From NCBI GenBank assembly GCA_027051265.1, contig JALTZH010000232.1, positions 1 to 8,715 on the forward strand: a DNA stretch of 8,715 nucleotides, read 5' to 3'. This DNA is from an archaeon. GTDB lineage: Archaea > Hydrothermarchaeota > Hydrothermarchaeia > JALTZZ01 > JALUTC01. Positions 1 through 6,284 of this stretch are shown in pieces (within the stretch, counting starts at the first letter, position 1; each line of letters begins with the position of its first letter). Both the position numbers and the translations under genes were made by a program. The notes beneath the pieces were generated by a model that saw only the letters and a list, made by a program, of their open reading frames with translations, searched no databases and was not told the origin of the DNA.

Positions 1-679
1 CTTTAAGAGTTGGACAGAACTTTTCATTAGTAGATGCTTTTAAGAATTTATACTTTGAACCAACTTTTGAACCAGAAGCGCATAGACCATATGGAAAAGG
101 AGTTATCACGTTTTCCACGTTTCTAATAGCATCTACTGCGGCTTCACCTGCTAATAAAGCAGAAGCTTGTGATTTTGCTAGAATTATAAAATTACCTCCA
201 GCTATTCCTTTTTTAATACAAAACTCTTTTTCAACTATGAACTCTCCAAACATTATAGGTATAGAAACACAACTTCTACCGAAAATTTCAAGTTCCTTTT
301 CATAACCATCACCAAAGAATTTAAGTTTATATCCGGCTTTTATCTTCTCACCAGAATTTAAAGCGTTAAATACTCTTGTTCCTGGAGTTGTTAATACACA
401 TTGTCCAATCCTTGCAATTAATTCTTTTTCCATGTTTTTTTTACTTGTATAAATTTGTATATAATACCCGTGTCTTCCATCCGGTGTTTCATCAACACCA
501 GCATATCTTTCTATACCTGCTTCAGCAGTACATCCAATTAACGATGTTCCAAATCCAGTAGCTTCTCTAGCTGCTTCATACGCGTATTTTTTTGAAATCC
601 CTGTTATCAATATTCTTGAGAGATATAGATTGAATGCTTCAGCAAAAGTATCTTCGATTTCAACATTATTCACTTTCAT
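1..679 (-). CDS. ftr: Formylmethanofuran--tetrahydromethanopterin formyltransferase, N-terminal part (runs off the left edge)
   Basis: This cytosolic enzyme transfers the formyl group between formylmethanofuran and tetrahydromethanopterin, an early step of CO2 reduction to methane (or late step of C1 oxidation). The minus-strand frame is open for 226 codons from ATG at 679 to the window edge; the family is about 300 residues, so roughly the last quarter is missing. Seen motifs match the family from memory: VEIEDTFAEAF (residues 6-16), AAREATGFG (36-44), AEAGIE (52-57), IGQCV (91-95), FFGDGYE (121-127), GIAGGNF (158-164), EAAVDAI (179-185) and SKVGSKY (204-210). The start is supported by a strong Shine-Dalgarno sequence, GGGAGGAT (complement of 687-694), seven bases upstream. 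It is transcribed divergently from trm5. No frameshift is visible. Its presence is the main hint that the host has the H4MPT C1 pathway. Confidence 0.95.
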   Translation of the reverse strand, partial: MKVNNVEIEDTFAEAFNLYLSRILITGISKKYAYEAAREATGFGTSLIGCTAEAGIERYAGVDETPDGRHGYYIQIYTSKKNMEKELIARIGQCVLTTPGTRVFNALNSGEKIKAGYKLKFFGDGYEKELEIFGRSCVSIPIMFGEFIVEKEFCIKKGIAGGNFIILAKSQASALLAGEAAVDAIRNVENVITPFPYGLCASGSKVGSKYKFLKASTNEKFCPTLK

Positions 680-686
680 GCAATCC

Positions 687-740
687 ATCCTCCCTAAAAG
701 AAAAAGTTTTTTTAAAAATTTGAAAATTTTTATACCGAAA
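687..740 (-). promoter_or_regulatory. Promoter and ribosome binding site of ftr
   Basis: On the minus strand a TATA-like box TATAAAAA (complement of 727-734) is preceded by a BRE-like purine/pyrimidine stretch and lies about 50 bases before the ATG. Transcription starting some 25 bases downstream would leave a leader of roughly 25 bases carrying the GGGAGGAT site at 687-694. The TATA assignment is by pattern only; the ribosome binding site is clear. Confidence 0.6.
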
Positions 741-785
741 AAGAAATCTTTATTTTAACGACAATAATTTCTGATGAAGTATGGA

Positions 786-826
786 TCGATATAAATTTTA
801 AGATGGAAATCCATGAATTTATTTTT
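786..826 (+). promoter_or_regulatory. Possible promoter of the trm5-tfe-HD cluster
   Basis: Two TATA-like stretches lie upstream of the ATG at 864: ATATAAATTTT (789-799) and TTTATTTTT (818-826), both within or at the edge of the 54-bp repeat. The first would give a leader of about 45 bases, the second a leader of about 15. No Shine-Dalgarno sequence precedes the ATG, so a short-leader or leaderless transcript is plausible. The assignment is tentative. Confidence 0.35.
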
Positions 827-844
827 GCAACAAGATTTTTTGGA
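791..844. repeat. 54-bp dispersed repeat, copy A (upstream of trm5)
   Basis: This stretch matches 5147-5200 at 51 of 54 positions, with no gaps; the differences are at repeat positions 16, 41 and 51. Its first 31 bases form an imperfect palindrome: ATAAATT at 791-797 pairs with AATTTAT at 816-822, and ATGG at 803-806 pairs with CCAT at 811-814. The right part is a conserved T-rich stretch around TTTTTGCAA. Similarity stops abruptly on both sides. It lies in the spacer between ftr and trm5 and overlaps the likely trm5 promoter. Its role is unknown; a regulator site, a small mobile repeat or part of an insertion element are all possible. Confidence 0.85.
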
Positions 845-863
845 AAAACCACCACTTTAATTT

Positions 864-1610
864 ATGAGATTTAGTTACGAGATAATAGGAAGTATTGCAT
901 TGGTAGAAATACCTGAAGAATTCATGGATAAAAAATTTGAAATTGCAAAAAAAATATTGGAAACGAATAAGAATGTTAAAACTGTATTTAAGAAAGGAAA
1001 GATACTCGGAGAAGAACGTGTAAGAGAGTTAGAATTTTTACTCGGAGAAAACAAATCGGAAACCATTCATAAAGAATTTGGTTTAAGATATAAACTCGAT
1101 GTTACACGAGTATATTTTTCTCCAAGATTAGGATATGAAAGAGAAAGGATTATGCGTAAGGTAAAGGATAATGAAAAAATAATAGACATGTTTGCAGGAG
1201 TTGGTCCTTTTTCAATATTGATTGCTAAAAACAAAGACGTTAAAATAGTTGCAGTTGATAAAAATAAATATGCTTACAAATATTTAAAGGAAAATATAAA
1301 AATAAATAAAGTACAAGAAAAAGTTATTGCTATAAATTGTGATGTTAGAGAATTACATCTGGAAAACCTCTTCAATAGAGCAATTATGAATCTTCCCCTA
1401 TCTTCACATGAGTTTTTATATAAGGCGCTTGAGTTTATTCGTGATAATAGTTATTTACATGTTTATTATCTAGATGAAAATGAAAAGAAGTTGTATCGTT
1501 TTTTGGATGAAAATATAAGAGAATATAGGATAATATTTAAGAGGAAGGTTAAATCGTATTCTCCACGTAAATATATAAATGTCTTAGATATTTACGTTGT
1601 TAAAAAATAA
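864..1610 (+). CDS. trm5: Trm5-type tRNA (guanine-37 N1)-methyltransferase, short form without the D1 domain
   Basis: This enzyme uses S-adenosylmethionine to methylate N1 of G37 next to the anticodon, which prevents +1 frameshifting. The 248 residues begin directly with the D2 domain (about 1-85: strands, then RVRELEFLLGE at 52-62 and TIHKEFG at 67-73). The conserved SPRLG (86-90) and the Rossmann SAM site DMFAGVGPFS (108-117) follow. Asp132 sits in VAVDKN and Asp160 in the next strand. The Trm5 catalytic NLP is at 176-178, and the C-terminal SYSPRKY at 231-237. NLP and SPRLG favour Trm5 over the related wybutosine enzyme Taw2, which has a different motif there. Archaeal Trm5 proteins are usually about 330 residues, with an N-terminal D1 domain contacting the tRNA elbow; it is absent here and no remnant lies upstream. 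It is first in a close cluster with tfe and an HD gene. Confidence 0.88.
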   Translation: MRFSYEIIGSIALVEIPEEFMDKKFEIAKKILETNKNVKTVFKKGKILGEERVRELEFLLGENKSETIHKEFGLRYKLDVTRVYFSPRLGYERERIMRKVKDNEKIIDMFAGVGPFSILIAKNKDVKIVAVDKNKYAYKYLKENIKINKVQEKVIAINCDVRELHLENLFNRAIMNLPLSSHEFLYKALEFIRDNSYLHVYYLDENEKKLYRFLDENIREYRIIFKRKVKSYSPRKYINVLDIYVVKK

Positions 1611-1623
1611 TTTAATAGTTATA

Positions 1624-2142
1624 ATGAAAATAAAGGATTTTTTGAAGAACGAAATAAAGGAAGCAATAAAATATAAATTTGGAAGTATAGGTTTAAAAAT
1701 AATAGAAGAATTAACTGAAGCAGAGGAAATATCAGAGGATGAACTTATAAATAAATTAAATGTTCCTTCATACTATTTGAGAAAGGTTTTATTTAAGTTA
1801 AACGAAAACAGGATAATACTTTACAAAAAGGTATCAGATGAAGATTCTGGATATTATTTTTACTACTGGAAACTTAACCCAGATGGATTAAAGAGATGGT
1901 ATATAGAATATAAAAAGGACATACTTGATGAACTAAAAAATAGATTAAAAAAACTGAGAGATACACAAATATACTATTGTGAAAAAGATTCTCAGGAATA
2001 TACATTTGAAGAAGCAATTAGAAATGATTTCAAATGCAGACTATGCGGAAATTATTTAAACGTGTTAGATAACGAAAAGATAATTGGAGAGATAGAGCTA
2101 ATGATAAAAAAAATCGAAGAAGAACTTAAGAAACTATGCTAG
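1624..2142 (+). CDS. tfe: Transcription initiation factor E, alpha subunit (TFE)
   Basis: TFE-alpha joins the archaeal RNA polymerase preinitiation complex and helps DNA melting. The 172-residue protein has an N-terminal winged helix (about 1-85), with LTEAEEISEDEL and LRKVLFKLNENRIILY, then the tip SGYYFYYWKL (75-84). A charged helix (about 90-113) leads to a zinc ribbon (119-145) and a C-terminal acidic/basic helix. The ribbon looks incomplete: Cys119 is followed by Glu-Lys-Asp instead of a second Cys, while Cys138 and Cys141 are normal. I chose ATG 1624 because the upstream TTG at 1597 would add nine residues atypical for the family and overlap trm5; no Shine-Dalgarno sequence decides it. 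The gap after trm5 is 13 bases, and its end overlaps the next gene by 7 bases, so co-transcription is likely. Confidence 0.92.
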   Translation: MKIKDFLKNEIKEAIKYKFGSIGLKIIEELTEAEEISEDELINKLNVPSYYLRKVLFKLNENRIILYKKVSDEDSGYYFYYWKLNPDGLKRWYIEYKKDILDELKNRLKKLRDTQIYYCEKDSQEYTFEEAIRNDFKCRLCGNYLNVLDNEKIIGEIELMIKKIEEELKKLC

Positions 2143-2657
2143 AAGAATTTGAAGAGGATATAAAAAGAATTGAGAAGATTTACAATAGATTGAATTGTAA
2201 TAAAGATATATTTATTCATTGTTTAAAAGTTGCAGAAGTTGCTGTTTCCATTGCTAAAAGGATTGGAAATGTAGATATTAGAAGAGTATTGATAGGTGCT
2301 CTATTACATGATGTGGGAAGATGTTTCGAAAATGGTATTAAACATGGAATAGTTGGAGCAAAAATTGCAAAAGAATTTGGTTTCGATGAAAAAATTCAAA
2401 GAATAATAAAAACACATATAGGAGCAGGAATTGATAAAGAGGAAGCAATTAGATTAGGGTTACCTAAAGATGATTATATTCCAAGGAGTATTGAGGAAAA
2501 GATCGTATGTTATGCTGATAAGATCGTGTTTTTTAACAACGTTGTTCCATTTAGTAGAGTGTTGAAAAGATTTAAAAGGGAATTGGGAGAAAATCATCCC
2601 TCAATAAAAAGATTGCTAAAGTTGCATGAGGAATTGACAAAATTAATCAATTATTAA
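2136..2657 (+). CDS. HD-domain metal-dependent hydrolase (TIGR00295-like)
   Basis: This 173-residue soluble protein has an HD phosphohydrolase fold. The metal ligands are all visible: His28 (FIHCLKVAE), His58-Asp59 (LLHDVGR), His70 (IKHGIVGA), His94 (IKTHIGAG) and Asp128 (YADKIVF). Length and layout match the archaeal family annotated as TIGR00295/HDIG-containing, whose substrate is, to my knowledge, not established. Its ATG overlaps the tfe stop in ATGCTAG, so translation is probably coupled to tfe. The 3' end overlaps the convergent radical SAM gene by 11 bases, leaving no room for separate terminators. Nothing in the sequence indicates the substrate; a nucleotide or phosphoester is only the generic expectation. 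Confidence 0.85.
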   Translation: MLEEFEEDIKRIEKIYNRLNCNKDIFIHCLKVAEVAVSIAKRIGNVDIRRVLIGALLHDVGRCFENGIKHGIVGAKIAKEFGFDEKIQRIIKTHIGAGIDKEEAIRLGLPKDDYIPRSIEEKIVCYADKIVFFNNVVPFSRVLKRFKRELGENHPSIKRLLKLHEELTKLINY

Positions 2658-4569
2658 ATATATTAAAATAAAGCTCTTTTAGATAGTAAATGTTATTAGA
2701 TATAAAAGTTTTCTCTCGTGAAACTTCTTCGAGAGTTTCTTTCATAAAATCTCTTGTTTCATTAAAGGTTAAAAATTTTCTTATCAATGCCTCCTTATTT
2801 AACTTCAGAAATAGCTTAATCAAGCTTAGATATGCATGATACTCGTTCTTAAATTTATTGAAGGAGAAACCTATTTTTGAAAATGTTTTTATAATTAAAC
2901 CTTTCTTGTATAATTTATATAAAAAGGAAGTTAAAACGTATACGTAATCCATTCTTTTACAGATCTCTTCTAAAACTTCGATGATCTCCAATATATGTTC
3001 AAATCTTTCACCAGATGTATTTGGATCGAGACCTTTTTTTCTAATAAGATTTTTCATAAACGTTACAAAAACTTCGTGTGAATATGTTTTGAAATCAAAA
3101 ATGTAAGGTATTTCTAAGTTCCTTAAATAATATATACCATTGTTTTCGTACACATAAAGAGGATACAATAGTTTTTTATATCTTTCGACGTTTATTAAGT
3201 AAGAGTTAGGATATGCAAAGAGTAAATCGTTTATAGAAACATCTGGAACTTTATTGAATTTTCTTTTACAGGTATACATGAGTTCAAGCAAATTTTTAAT
3301 CTCTTCATAAATTTCAATTAAGAGATATTTATCCTTAGGTCTTGTTAATATTATGAAAATTCCTGGCTTTATACTATTCTCAAGAAGTTTAAAAACGAGA
3401 TTCTTTGCTAATTCAATATATTTTTCTTCTTTTCCTTCGTAATATTTTCTAAAATATCGTATCTTTTCTTTGACAAAGCTTTCAACTCCTATTTGTATCT
3501 TAGTAAAGTTTGCTCGTTTCATAATTTCAAGTAAAGAATAATTCTTGATGGAATCCACTCTTATCATTGCACCATAATATATATCGTTTAGATTGTTTTT
3601 TATGATCTTCTCACAAAGTTCCCATATATAATTTTCATCCTGTATGAATTGATCATCTTCAAACGTTACATATCTTATACCATTTTTTTTTGCATTCTTT
3701 AAAATTTTTATCAACTTATCAACCTTTAATCTTCTACCAGGTTTTGTTACTATAGCGCAGTAACTACATTTGTACCAATTACAACCACGTTGGGAATAGA
3801 TACTTAATCCTTTGTATTTTTTTCTTCTTATAATATCCCAGGGATAATCATCTAAAAGACTGTTAAGTTCTTCATCGTTTGGATATTCATGACTATACTT
3901 AATAAATTCTTCATAACTCAAATCTTCATATTTAGATTTGTTCTTTTTATAAAATTCTTTAACATCTACTTTATATATCTTTTTACTTCTAGCTTTAATT
4001 GTAACGTTTTTTAGAGGAATTTCCAGAACCTTATCTTTAACTTTTCTTAAAAAACCTCTGGATAAAATCTCTCTCGCATTGCTATCTGAAATAGGTGAAA
4101 CAAAATCGTATTTAAAAAGTTCAAGATCAATATTTTTGAAGAAAGTAGCTTGTACGTTATCAAGTTTTATTTCTATTTCCCTAAAAATCTTTCTTCCATT
4201 AGTAGGTTTAAGATTGTTTAAAATAACAGGTAAAGAAAGTTCAGCCTCTCCTTTGACAACGATATCTATACTTGGGACTTTTATGAGTTTATCTTCAAAA
4301 CCATAAATTCCCTGACCACCAACTATTGTTACAACATTTTCGTTTTTAATTTTTGCTTTTATTGAAGATAATATAGCGTTAAACAACTCATGTGAAGAAA
4401 ATACTGAAATGCCGAGAACATCGTATTTCTTAACATCACGTAGCAATTCTTTCTCGTTTGTAAAAAAGTCAACTTTAAATTTTTTTCTAAGATATTCTAC
4501 AAACTGTAATATTGCCGGTGCCTGATCATAACCGTACTTGTCATAATCAAAATAGAAAGCAATCTTCAT
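2647..4569 (-). CDS. B12-binding-domain radical SAM enzyme, function unknown
   Basis: The 640 residues fall into four parts. Residues 1-125 resemble a cobalamin-binding Rossmann domain (YDVLGISVFSSHE at 49-61, VGGQG at 83-87, VVKGEAE at 104-110). Residues 126-255 are a lysine-rich linker or inserted domain I do not recognise. The radical SAM domain runs from 256 to about 420 (SQRGCNWYKCSYC at 259-271, FEDDQF at 303-308, IQIGVES at 358-364), and a long helical tail follows. The cluster cysteines are Cys263, Cys268 and Cys271, giving CX4CX2C rather than CX3CX2C; I recall this wider spacing in some B12-type radical SAM families. The [4Fe-4S] cluster would cleave SAM for a methylation or rearrangement of an unknown substrate. 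It follows the MoaD-like gene by nine bases, with TAGGAA as a weak ribosome site, so the two probably act together. I cannot assign a named family. Confidence 0.85.
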   Translation of the reverse strand: MKIAFYFDYDKYGYDQAPAILQFVEYLRKKFKVDFFTNEKELLRDVKKYDVLGISVFSSHELFNAILSSIKAKIKNENVVTIVGGQGIYGFEDKLIKVPSIDIVVKGEAELSLPVILNNLKPTNGRKIFREIEIKLDNVQATFFKNIDLELFKYDFVSPISDSNAREILSRGFLRKVKDKVLEIPLKNVTIKARSKKIYKVDVKEFYKKNKSKYEDLSYEEFIKYSHEYPNDEELNSLLDDYPWDIIRRKKYKGLSIYSQRGCNWYKCSYCAIVTKPGRRLKVDKLIKILKNAKKNGIRYVTFEDDQFIQDENYIWELCEKIIKNNLNDIYYGAMIRVDSIKNYSLLEIMKRANFTKIQIGVESFVKEKIRYFRKYYEGKEEKYIELAKNLVFKLLENSIKPGIFIILTRPKDKYLLIEIYEEIKNLLELMYTCKRKFNKVPDVSINDLLFAYPNSYLINVERYKKLLYPLYVYENNGIYYLRNLEIPYIFDFKTYSHEVFVTFMKNLIRKKGLDPNTSGERFEHILEIIEVLEEICKRMDYVYVLTSFLYKLYKKGLIIKTFSKIGFSFNKFKNEYHAYLSLIKLFLKLNKEALIRKFLTFNETRDFMKETLEEVSREKTFISNNIYYLKELYFNIFNN

Positions 4570-4578
4570 ATTTTATTC

Positions 4579-4812
4579 CTAACCACCTGAAACTGGTGGT
4601 AATAAGTATATAACATCGTCGTTCTTAATTTTATCACTCATTTTTATGTATTCATTGTTCTTCGCAACTAAACATCCATTCAAATCAAGCTTATACTTTT
4701 CTGATATAATTTTTAACAGTTTTTTAGCTTCGATTTCTTTATCTATTGATATTTCAATTTGCTCTTTTCCAACTTTTTCTCTATAGGATGCAAAAAGCTT
4801 TATCTTAACCAA
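4579..4812 (-). CDS. MoaD/ThiS-family sulfur-carrier (ubiquitin-like) protein
   Basis: This is a 77-residue beta-grasp protein with the typical MoaD start (IKLFASYREKVGKEQIEI) and the diagnostic end IYLLPPVSGG. In this family the terminal glycine is adenylated and thiocarboxylated to donate sulfur in molybdopterin/tungstopterin synthesis. Archaeal relatives can also be conjugated to proteins (SAMPs). No E1-like, MoaE or cysteine desulfurase gene is nearby; instead the next gene, nine bases downstream, is a radical SAM enzyme. The start is TTG, because no in-frame ATG fits and GAGGTG (complement of 4821-4826) sits eight bases upstream. Whether it serves pterin synthesis or the partner enzyme cannot be decided from sequence. 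Confidence 0.9.
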   Translation of the reverse strand: MVKIKLFASYREKVGKEQIEISIDKEIEAKKLLKIISEKYKLDLNGCLVAKNNEYIKMSDKIKNDDVIYLLPPVSGG

Positions 4813-4820
4813 AGTATATT

Positions 4821-4885
4821 CACCTCTTCATAGTTAATTTTTTCCATATTAAAACATTTAGCTTAAATTTTTAAATTATAAAAAA
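4821..4885 (-). promoter_or_regulatory. Promoter region and ribosome binding site of the moaD-like/radical SAM operon
   Basis: The minus strand carries GAGGTG (complement of 4821-4826) eight bases before the TTG start, which decides that start codon. Further upstream an A/T-rich TATA-like stretch (TTTATAATTT, complement of about 4873-4882) is a plausible promoter. The ribosome site is convincing, while the TATA call is weak in such A/T-rich DNA. Confidence 0.5.
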
Positions 4886-4907
4886 GTAAATCTTTAGGAA
4901 CATAATT

Positions 4908-5024
4908 GTGAACTATCCCATTCTGACGGACGGGGCTTCATGGGGGTTTACATCCTTATTGTGTGCCTTATCCCACAGGCAAGTTCACGCTGCCTCTACT
5001 CTTACCCATCCAGTAGAGGGGATA
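4908..5024 (-). ncRNA. Candidate omega-RNA-like structured RNA (TnpB guide-RNA scaffold)
   Basis: In minus-strand order there is an 8-bp hairpin CCTCTACT/AGTAGAGG (complement of 5012-5019 and 4993-5000), then a GCCT/AGGC hairpin (complement of 4977-4980 and 4965-4968). The loop of the second contains GGGATA (complement of 4969-4974), which is complementary to TATCCC upstream (complement of 5019-5024), making a potential pseudoknot. Then come TAAACCCCC, GAAGCCCCGTC with an imperfect partner GAATGGG, and the end GTTCAC. If it works like known TnpB omega-RNAs, the guide would be the flanking DNA beyond 4908, beginning AATTATGTTC on the minus strand. Expression is not shown by the sequence. Confidence 0.5.
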
Positions 5025-5118
5025 GCGGAGCTACTTACACGATATATCTGCTTAACGGTTAGGTTGTTGGAACCGAGCTACATAGCTCGGCAACCGCTAA
5101 GCTATTAAATTGTTCAAA
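4908..5118 (-). mobile_element. Protein-free IS200/IS605-derived element (MITE-like, with omega-RNA-like 3' end)
   Basis: This island is visibly richer in G+C (32 of 60 bases at 4921-4980) than its surroundings and has no credible gene. Read on the minus strand it begins with a strong hairpin, as IS200/IS605 left ends do. CTTAGCGGTT (complement of 5092-5101) pairs with AACCGTTAAG (complement of 5051-5060), with one G-U. An inner CCGAGCT/AGCTCGG stem (5073-5079 with 5084-5090) has a 4-base loop. It ends in GTTCAC (complement of 4908-4913), the type of right end seen in tnpB elements. A TTAC, the classic IS200/IS605 target, lies just outside the left end (complement of 5119-5122), so I place the boundary at 5118. 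Both boundaries are inferred. No TnpA or TnpB remains are visible, so it would have to be mobilised in trans. Confidence 0.6.
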
Positions 5119-5146
5119 GTAACGTTAGCAAACATTTAATGAAAAG

Positions 5147-5200
5147 ATAAATTTTAAGATGAAAATCCATGAATTTATTTTTGCAATAAGATTTTTAGGA
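5147..5200. repeat. 54-bp dispersed repeat, copy B (downstream of ipk)
   Basis: This second copy of the repeat at 791-844 has 51 of 54 identical bases. The outer arms ATAAATT (5147-5153) and AATTTAT (5172-5178) are preserved; the inner ATGG arm is changed to ATGA. It lies between the structured mobile element (4908-5118) and the 3' end of ipk, so unlike copy A it is not obviously at a promoter of an annotated gene. The flanking sequences of the two copies are unrelated. Confidence 0.85.
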
Positions 5201-5257
5201 GGACATAGTTATAAGTTTTAAACTCCTATGAAAAATAAATAGATAGATAAGAACTAC

Positions 5258-5956
5258 TTACTTGATGAAAATTTTAGTACAAATAACTTCGCGTCCTTTT
5301 AATAAATCGTATAACAACCCTTTCTTTAATCCGTTTAATATGTAAACAACACCACGTCTCAATTTTTTAATCTGGTTGATTTTTTCACGCATTCCTCCGG
5401 TAGCGTTGCTTGTCTTAAAGAATATATTGTCGTTTATGTCATTTATATTGACACGTTTTATTACATTTCTGTTCTGATCAAGTATTCCATCAACATCAAC
5501 GAGAAATATTATCGTTTCTATATTTAGTTTGTTTGCAATTTCAACTGTAAGAGCATCTCCTGAAACGATTCGATATTCGTTGTTTTCTATTATGATATCT
5601 CCAAAAATTATTGGAACAATATTTGAGTTAAGAAGTTTTAAAATTGGATTTAAGTTTAAATCCTTATTTATAAGAGAGAACGTAGAAATTCCTGTACATA
5701 AAACATTCTCTTTTAAAAAATCTCTAACAACAAGATTGTTCAATACCTCCATATAGTATCTGGTAAGACAAAAGCCTTTTCTATTTAGTCCATATTTTTT
5801 CACAATGTAATGTCCGAAACTTCCTCCACCATGTATTACTATTAATCTCCTCTCATCTTTCAACTCTCTTGCAATTCTTCTCGTAACATAACTTCTATAA
5901 GTTAAAGGCTTTCTTTTATTAGTTATAACACTTCCACCAAGTTTTATTACTTTCAT
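5258..5956 (-). CDS. ipk: Isopentenyl phosphate kinase
   Basis: This cytosolic amino-acid-kinase-fold enzyme phosphorylates isopentenyl phosphate to isopentenyl diphosphate with ATP, completing the archaeal mevalonate pathway that feeds ether-lipid synthesis. The 232 residues show VIKLGGSVIT (3-12, with Lys5), IHGGGSFGH (41-49), VPIIFGDII (114-122), VSGDALTVEIA (131-141), FLVDVDGIL (151-159) and ATGGMREK (185-192). The histidine ending HGGGSFGH (His49) is the IPK hallmark that holds the substrate phosphate and separates IPK from other kinases of this fold. The protein is slightly short for the family (about 245-260). The ATG has no clear Shine-Dalgarno sequence, and the upstream A/T-rich stretch suggests a short leader. 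It stands alone between mobile DNA on both sides. Confidence 0.93.
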   Translation of the reverse strand: MKVIKLGGSVITNKRKPLTYRSYVTRRIARELKDERRLIVIHGGGSFGHYIVKKYGLNRKGFCLTRYYMEVLNNLVVRDFLKENVLCTGISTFSLINKDLNLNPILKLLNSNIVPIIFGDIIIENNEYRIVSGDALTVEIANKLNIETIIFLVDVDGILDQNRNVIKRVNINDINDNIFFKTSNATGGMREKINQIKKLRRGVVYILNGLKKGLLYDLLKGREVICTKIFIK

Positions 5957-6284
5957 AATCTTAAAATAAATAATATGTCACTACCAAACTCTCTTACAAA
6001 AATGAGATGAGATGTCATTATAAAATTATGAATAATTCTTAACTATGTTATAGAGATATTAAGCAGAAATATTCACATATTTTGAAACGAAAAGGTAGAG
6101 GTTTTGTTGGATACCATCATTTATATAAACATAATTCTATCTAAAACTTGTTATTTTAGAACTTACTAATAGTTTTTAAAAGAATTTATTTTTTAAAGCT
6201 TAATTAATAATTATTCTAAAGCTTTTAAATATCTTTCTCTTCTTTATTAAATTAAGTTTTTTTTAAAAACTTTAAAATAAAAGA
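5957..6284. other. A/T-rich spacer without a recognisable gene
   Basis: I see no convincing coding sequence here on either strand; the DNA is extremely A/T rich (only 9 G or C among 60 bases at 6241-6300). The left end should hold the ipk promoter. A TATA-like TTTATATAAA lies at 6119-6129, and a perfect 7-bp hairpin TCTAAAA/TTTTAGA at 6140-6146 and 6154-6160 could be a weak terminator or an insertion scar. The right end runs into the broken vapC. Confidence 0.5.

Noticed and set aside
376-561. Plus-strand frame of 61 codons
   Set aside because: It lies antisense to the well-conserved ftr gene and has no family resemblance.
772-820. Possible box C/D guide RNA starting with TGATGA at 772
   Set aside because: No matching D box (CTGA) or internal C'/D' pair lies at a suitable distance.
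1597-1623. Upstream TTG start for tfe
   Set aside because: It would overlap trm5 and add a nine-residue extension not typical of TFE; ATG 1624 gives the usual N-terminus.
4908-5108. Plus-strand frame of 66 codons across the structured element
   Set aside because: It runs through hairpins of the mobile element, has no ribosome site and resembles no protein; the RNA-like structure explains the region better.
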